Under the pieces are notes generated by a model. That model was not told the DNA's origin. It worked only from the letters and a program-made list of their open reading frames with translations, and searched no databases. A program made the position numbers and the translations under genes. A stretch of 64,000 bases of DNA from GWE2-40-63 sp041664345. GTDB lineage: Bacteria > Bacteroidota > Bacteroidia > Bacteroidales > SZUA-534. The first letter of the stretch is position 1. Each line of letters begins with the position of its first letter. Of the stretch, positions 60,443 through 64,000 are shown piece by piece. Location: the NCBI GenBank assembly GCA_041664345.1, contig JBAYKX010000006.1, positions 93,451 through 157,450 of the forward strand. The letters are read 5' to 3'.

Positions 60443-62596
60443 ATGAATGTAGCTGAAATTAAGAAGGGACACAAACTACTCAAAGAGCAGAATTATGTTT
60501 GGAAACCAATCGACAAAGGGTATAACAACCGCACCCTTTATATAAATCTCGATGACAACCGGATTGAAGAGAAACCGGTTACTCAACTCATGAAAGATAA
60601 ATTTGTGGGTGGAAAAGGTTTTGGTCTCAAACTGCTATGGGATGGCACTCGCCCCGATACCCGATGGAACGATCCGGACAATGAAATCATCATATCGCCC
60701 GGACCTGTTGCTGGAATAACTCAATATTCAGGAACTGGAAAATCGCTGGTAGTTAGCATTGCACCTACCGATTTTGTGATGGATAGCAATGTGGGCGGAT
60801 TCTTTGGTCCTTTTTTAAAGTTTTGCGGTTTCGATGCTATTGAAATACAAGGGAAAGCGCAACGTGATGTAATTATTGTAATTGACGAAACCACGGAAAC
60901 CATCCGTATTGAAGAAGCACCATTGGAAGCTACCGACAGCCATTTATTGGCTGCCCAACTAACCGAAATGTATGCCACCAATGAAAACAGTAAAATCAAT
61001 GTGTCGGTTGTATCGGCTGGTAAAGCCGCCGAAAATTCACTAATTGGGATGCTAAACTTTAGCTTTTACGACAAAAAACGCAACGAAGTACGCCTGAAAC
61101 AAGCAGGTCGCGGTGGCATTGGAACTGTTTTCCGCAATAAGAAAATTAAAGCCTTAGTAACAAAAGTTAAAAGCGTTAGTGGTAACCGCAACAATGTGGT
61201 TAATTTGGATGCAATAATGGAGCGAGGCAAGCGGTTCAACAAAGAAATGCGCGACTTGGACGATTCCCAATGCCAAATGAGGAAGATTGGAACCGCCCAC
61301 CTTATGGAAATTATGAACGACTACGATTTACTGCCTACCCATAATTATAAATACGGAGCTCATAAAGATATTTTCAAAATTGATTCGCTGGAATGGAAAA
61401 AGCGATTCACCCAAGGTGTCCCTGATGGTTGTTGGTTAGGATGTAACATGAGCTGCACCAAAGGCATTGACCATTACATTGTAAAAACAGGACCTTATAA
61501 AGGACAAAGTGTATTAGTTGATGGCCCTGAATATGAGAATGCAGCTGGATTAGGTTCTAATTGCGGTATTTTTGATCCGGATTACATTATTGAAGCTAAT
61601 TTTTATGCAGATACCTATGGAATATGCACCATTACATGGGGCACTACCATGGCTTTTGTTATGGAGTGTTATGAAAATGGCATATTGAATAAAGAACGCA
61701 CCGGTGGGTTGGAACTCAATTTTGGAAGCAAAGATGCTGCCTTGGAAGTGATGCATCAATTGGCTAATGGTTCGGAATTTGGCAAAACTGTAGGTTTAGG
61801 TATTGCCCGCATGAAAAAACTGTTTGTTGAAAAGGGTTGGGGCGATAAAGCCTTTTTAGACGATATAGGAATGGTCAATAAAAATCTGGAATACTCAGAG
61901 TATGTTTCTAAAGAATCGTTGGCTCAACAAGGTGGTTTTGCTATGACCAATAAGGGGCCACAACACGATGAAGCTTGGCTCATTTTTATGGATATGGTGA
62001 ATAATCAGATTCCTACCTTTGAAAATAAGGCCGAAGCACTGCATTATTTTCCCATGTTCCGAACCTGGTTTGGGTTGAATGGATTTTGCAAATTACCCTG
62101 GAATGACGTGGAACCTGAAAATAATGCACAAACAGCAGAGCCGGCAAAAGTTCCTGAACATGTTGATAACTACATTACCATATTTAATGCGGTAACCGGT
62201 AAAAATATCGATAAGCACGAGTTGATTCGCCAGTCGGAGCGGGTTTATAATTTTCAGCGTATTTTTAATATACGTCGTGGTTATGGAACCCGGTTATACG
62301 ACAAACAACCTTACCGTGCGGCCGGACCAGTTACCAATGAGGAATATGAATCGCGTCAAGAACGATATGATAAACAATTGAAAGATATTGTTGGATTGGT
62401 TATTGATGGAAAAACTACCGATGAAAAGAAGGCCTTGTTGAGGAAGCACCGGGAAGCGCAATATCAAAAATTGCTCGATGCTGTTTATAAGCGCCGTGGC
62501 TGGAACTCAAACGGTATTCCTACATTGGAGCATTTAAAACAATTGGGAATGGATCTACCACAATTGATTGAAATTGTTACCCCTCATTTGAAATAG
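60443..62596 (+). CDS. Aldehyde:ferredoxin oxidoreductase family protein (tungsten/molybdopterin enzyme)
   Basis: A 717-residue cytoplasmic enzyme of the AOR family. These enzymes oxidise aldehydes to acids with ferredoxin, using a tungsten or molybdenum bis-pterin and one 4Fe-4S cluster. The N-terminal pterin domain shows KFVGGKGFGLKLLWDG, SPGPVAGITQYSGTGK and MDSNVGGFFGPFLKFCGFDAIEIQGKA. The cluster cysteines are about 330, 334 and 338 (GCWLGCNMSC) and 549 (NGFCKLPW). It is longer than typical AOR (about 605-620) because of extra C-terminal helices (residues about 590-717). The cysteine spacing CX3CX3C differs from CX2CX3C of Pyrococcus AOR. No cofactor-making genes adjoin it. A terminator follows. 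Confidence 0.92.
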   Translation: MNVAEIKKGHKLLKEQNYVWKPIDKGYNNRTLYINLDDNRIEEKPVTQLMKDKFVGGKGFGLKLLWDGTRPDTRWNDPDNEIIISPGPVAGITQYSGTGKSLVVSIAPTDFVMDSNVGGFFGPFLKFCGFDAIEIQGKAQRDVIIVIDETTETIRIEEAPLEATDSHLLAAQLTEMYATNENSKINVSVVSAGKAAENSLIGMLNFSFYDKKRNEVRLKQAGRGGIGTVFRNKKIKALVTKVKSVSGNRNNVVNLDAIMERGKRFNKEMRDLDDSQCQMRKIGTAHLMEIMNDYDLLPTHNYKYGAHKDIFKIDSLEWKKRFTQGVPDGCWLGCNMSCTKGIDHYIVKTGPYKGQSVLVDGPEYENAAGLGSNCGIFDPDYIIEANFYADTYGICTITWGTTMAFVMECYENGILNKERTGGLELNFGSKDAALEVMHQLANGSEFGKTVGLGIARMKKLFVEKGWGDKAFLDDIGMVNKNLEYSEYVSKESLAQQGGFAMTNKGPQHDEAWLIFMDMVNNQIPTFENKAEALHYFPMFRTWFGLNGFCKLPWNDVEPENNAQTAEPAKVPEHVDNYITIFNAVTGKNIDKHELIRQSERVYNFQRIFNIRRGYGTRLYDKQPYRAAGPVTNEEYESRQERYDKQLKDIVGLVIDGKTTDEKKALLRKHREAQYQKLLDAVYKRRGWNSNGIPTLEHLKQLGMDLPQLIEIVTPHLK

Positions 62597-62616
62597 ATTA
62601 CTTTGTTGCTCAATAT

Positions 62617-62645
62617 AGAAGCCACCTTTTTTGGTGGCTTTTGTG
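62617..62645 (+). terminator. Intrinsic terminator after the AOR gene
   Basis: Perfect stem AAGCCACC (62619-62626) / GGTGGCTT (62633-62640) with loop TTTTTT and a short trailing TTTTG, 20-odd bases after the stop. Confidence 0.8.
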
Positions 62646-62810
62646 TTTTATATATTTAGAATAGCAATTCTATTTGTAACTATTAGCATGTGAGTTGTTT
62701 TTTTACTAATTCTGATTCTGAGCCAACAGTAACTTTCAAATTATAATTTCCCGATAATAATTGGTAACTTTACAGGACTTTAAAAGGGAAGTTAAGTGAT
62801 AAATTAGCCA

Positions 62811-63674
62811 ATGGAAAATAAAATGCAATGGGGGGCATTTTTAAATAAGCCCTATCCATTTAATGAAGATTTAAAGCGTAATACCAAAATTATATTTTTT
62901 ATTAGTATTGGTATATTTATTTTTTTACTGCTTTTTCAACCTATTAATATTAACGAATTGCCCAATCAACAAAAAATATATTTAATGATTGGGCTTGGTG
63001 TGATAACTTTTTTATCGTTTAGTCTTAACTTATTGATTATTCCCAGTTTAGCTCCTCGAATATTTTTAAAGAATGAATGGATTATTTGGAAAGAGATTCT
63101 TTGGAATCTTTGGATGCTTTTTACTACAGCTTTAGGTTATTTAGCTTCATACAAAGTATTGGGAATTTTGGAGTTTGATTTGAATATGGTAATGAAACTT
63201 CTTTTAATTGCCATCGTTCCCCTAACCTTGCTTATAATTTTTAATCAGAATCGATTATTGAGGCTGCATTTAAAGACGGCCAATGAAATGAATGCCTGGC
63301 TTAAAGAAAGTAAAACGGATGCCGAAAAATTGGTTCATTTCGATTCGGAATACCAAAAAGATAAATTATCAATTAAAGTTAAGCTGTTATTACTTATTCG
63401 AAGTGCCGATAATTATATTGAAGTTTTTTGGAAAGATGGCAATGGAATAAAAAGCCAATTAATACGTAGCAGTTTAACCCGGGCTCAGGAATTATTACAC
63501 GACTATAATTACATTTTTAAATGTCACCGCTCTTTTTTAGTGAATGTTAATCTTATTGATAGAGTGGAGGGTAATTCGCAAGGGTATCGTTTGTTTTTTG
63601 AAAACCTCGATTTTGATGTCCCGGTTTCAAAAATTTCTATCAATCAATTGAAGGAAATTATCCGAGGGTTATAG
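62811..63674 (+). CDS. Membrane-bound LytTR-domain transcription regulator
   Basis: A 287-residue protein with four predicted membrane helices (about 28-44, 57-78, 93-115 and 123-145) and a cytoplasmic LytTR DNA-binding domain (about 185-287). The LytTR part shows LLLLIRSADNYIEVFWKDG, SLTRAQELLHDYNYIFKCHRSFLVNVNLID and GYRLFFENLDFDVPVSK. It is a single-component regulator with no receiver domain, probably sensing the membrane. A start at 62823 (MQWG) is also possible. A weak -7 box TAACTTTA is near 62764. Target genes are unknown. Confidence 0.88.
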   Translation: MENKMQWGAFLNKPYPFNEDLKRNTKIIFFISIGIFIFLLLFQPININELPNQQKIYLMIGLGVITFLSFSLNLLIIPSLAPRIFLKNEWIIWKEILWNLWMLFTTALGYLASYKVLGILEFDLNMVMKLLLIAIVPLTLLIIFNQNRLLRLHLKTANEMNAWLKESKTDAEKLVHFDSEYQKDKLSIKVKLLLLIRSADNYIEVFWKDGNGIKSQLIRSSLTRAQELLHDYNYIFKCHRSFLVNVNLIDRVEGNSQGYRLFFENLDFDVPVSKISINQLKEIIRGL

Positions 63675-63783
63675 TAAAACAATCATTTCGCACCCATATA
63701 TTGTTTTTTTGCCCCTAAAATAATATCTCATCCCTTTTTTAAGCCAACAAACCCAATTTTAAAAATCATTTAGCTGGTGTATT

Positions 63784-63791
63784 TATTTTTG
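63784..63791 (+). promoter_or_regulatory. -7 box before the last gene
   Basis: TATTTTTG fits TAnnTTTG and stands 25 bases before the start at 63817. No good -33 box. Confidence 0.35.
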
Positions 63792-63816
63792 AATTTTCAA
63801 ATTTAAATTACAAGCA

Positions 63817-64000
63817 ATGGAATCATTAAGAATTGGAGATATTACCATAAAAATTCCCATTATTCAAGGGGGTATGTGTGTGGCAATTTCGCTATCGCGT
63901 TTGGCATCAGCAGTTGCAAATCAAGGTGGAGTAGGGGTTCTTTCTGCTGCAGGTATTGGAATGACAGAGCCTGACTTTGACAAAAATTCCCGAACCGCGA
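63817..64000 (+). CDS. Nitronate monooxygenase/FabK-like flavin enzyme, N-terminal part only
   Basis: The first 61 codons of a gene cut by the window end. The reading MESLRIGDITIKIPIIQGGM and then SRLASAVANQGGVGVLSAAGIGMTEPDF is typical of the nitronate monooxygenase / 2-nitropropane dioxygenase / FabK group. These are FMN barrels, in which P-I-I-Q-G-G-M starts the first strand. The two activities cannot be separated on this part. It follows the LytTR gene by 142 bases with its own -7 box. Confidence 0.75.
   Translation, partial: MESLRIGDITIKIPIIQGGMCVAISLSRLASAVANQGGVGVLSAAGIGMTEPDFDKNSRTA

Overview
This window is low-GC DNA from a member of the Bacteroidota. The evidence is TAnnTTTG-type promoters (two with a well-spaced TTTG upstream), large secreted proteins with C-terminal sorting-domain-like ends of the type IX secretion system, SusD-free glycan genes, and Bacteroidota-type versions of PruA, P-II, FtsB/DivIC and ThiF. 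The mix of xylan use, ammonium uptake, a tungsten-type aldehyde oxidoreductase and an ADP-dependent sugar kinase suggests a free-living or sediment polysaccharide degrader of the Bacteroidales/Marinilabiliales kind. That placement is inference. No rRNA, tRNA or CRISPR array was seen.

Layout. 0.2-3.4 kb: two aldehyde dehydrogenases for proline and lysine-type semialdehydes. 3.6-6.8 kb: a cupin, then a minus-strand outer-membrane barrel/P-II/AmtB ammonium operon. 7-16.7 kb: PfkB kinase, aldose epimerase, PBP1C, an antitoxin with a decayed toxin, glycogen phosphorylase, RsgA and a GNAT enzyme. 17-21.4 kb: a chimeric DUF3494/hydrolase gene, a DUF1593 hydrolase, a Crp-type regulator and a small barrel protein. 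21.8-24.2 kb: a PlsC/lipid kinase/HAD phosphatase operon. 24.3-26.9 kb: a secreted GH5-like enzyme.

26.9-34.3 kb is an accessory region. It holds a RAYT transposase remnant with REP-like hairpins, unknown membrane and lipoproteins, an IS110-family element, a MNT/HEPN toxin-antitoxin pair and a broken KilA-N gene. These are interleaved with three partial copies of the 3' end of the alpha-2-macroglobulin gene, whose intact copy follows at 34.3-39.9 kb. This repeated gene-end locus is the most unusual structure in the window.

40.3-55 kb: a 2088-residue secreted beta-helix/FN3 protein, a GH10 xylanase, and a convergent xylB-xylA-xylE operon facing a divergent CstA peptide/pyruvate-type carrier. 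Together they form a xylan-to-xylulose-5-phosphate locus. 55.3-64 kb: ADP-dependent sugar kinase, OmpH/Skp, a GT2 glycosyltransferase, FtsB/DivIC, ThiF-ThiS, aldehyde:ferredoxin oxidoreductase, a membrane LytTR regulator and the start of a nitronate monooxygenase/FabK-like gene cut by the window edge.

Several short non-coding repeat families with terminal inverted repeats (MITE-like) occupy the gene-free gaps: family A at 54979-55275 and 26911-27020, family B at 48503-48727, 3426-3496 and a relative at 40055-40200, a four-hairpin element at 21403-21575, and a REP pair at 16908-16982 and 28262-28346.
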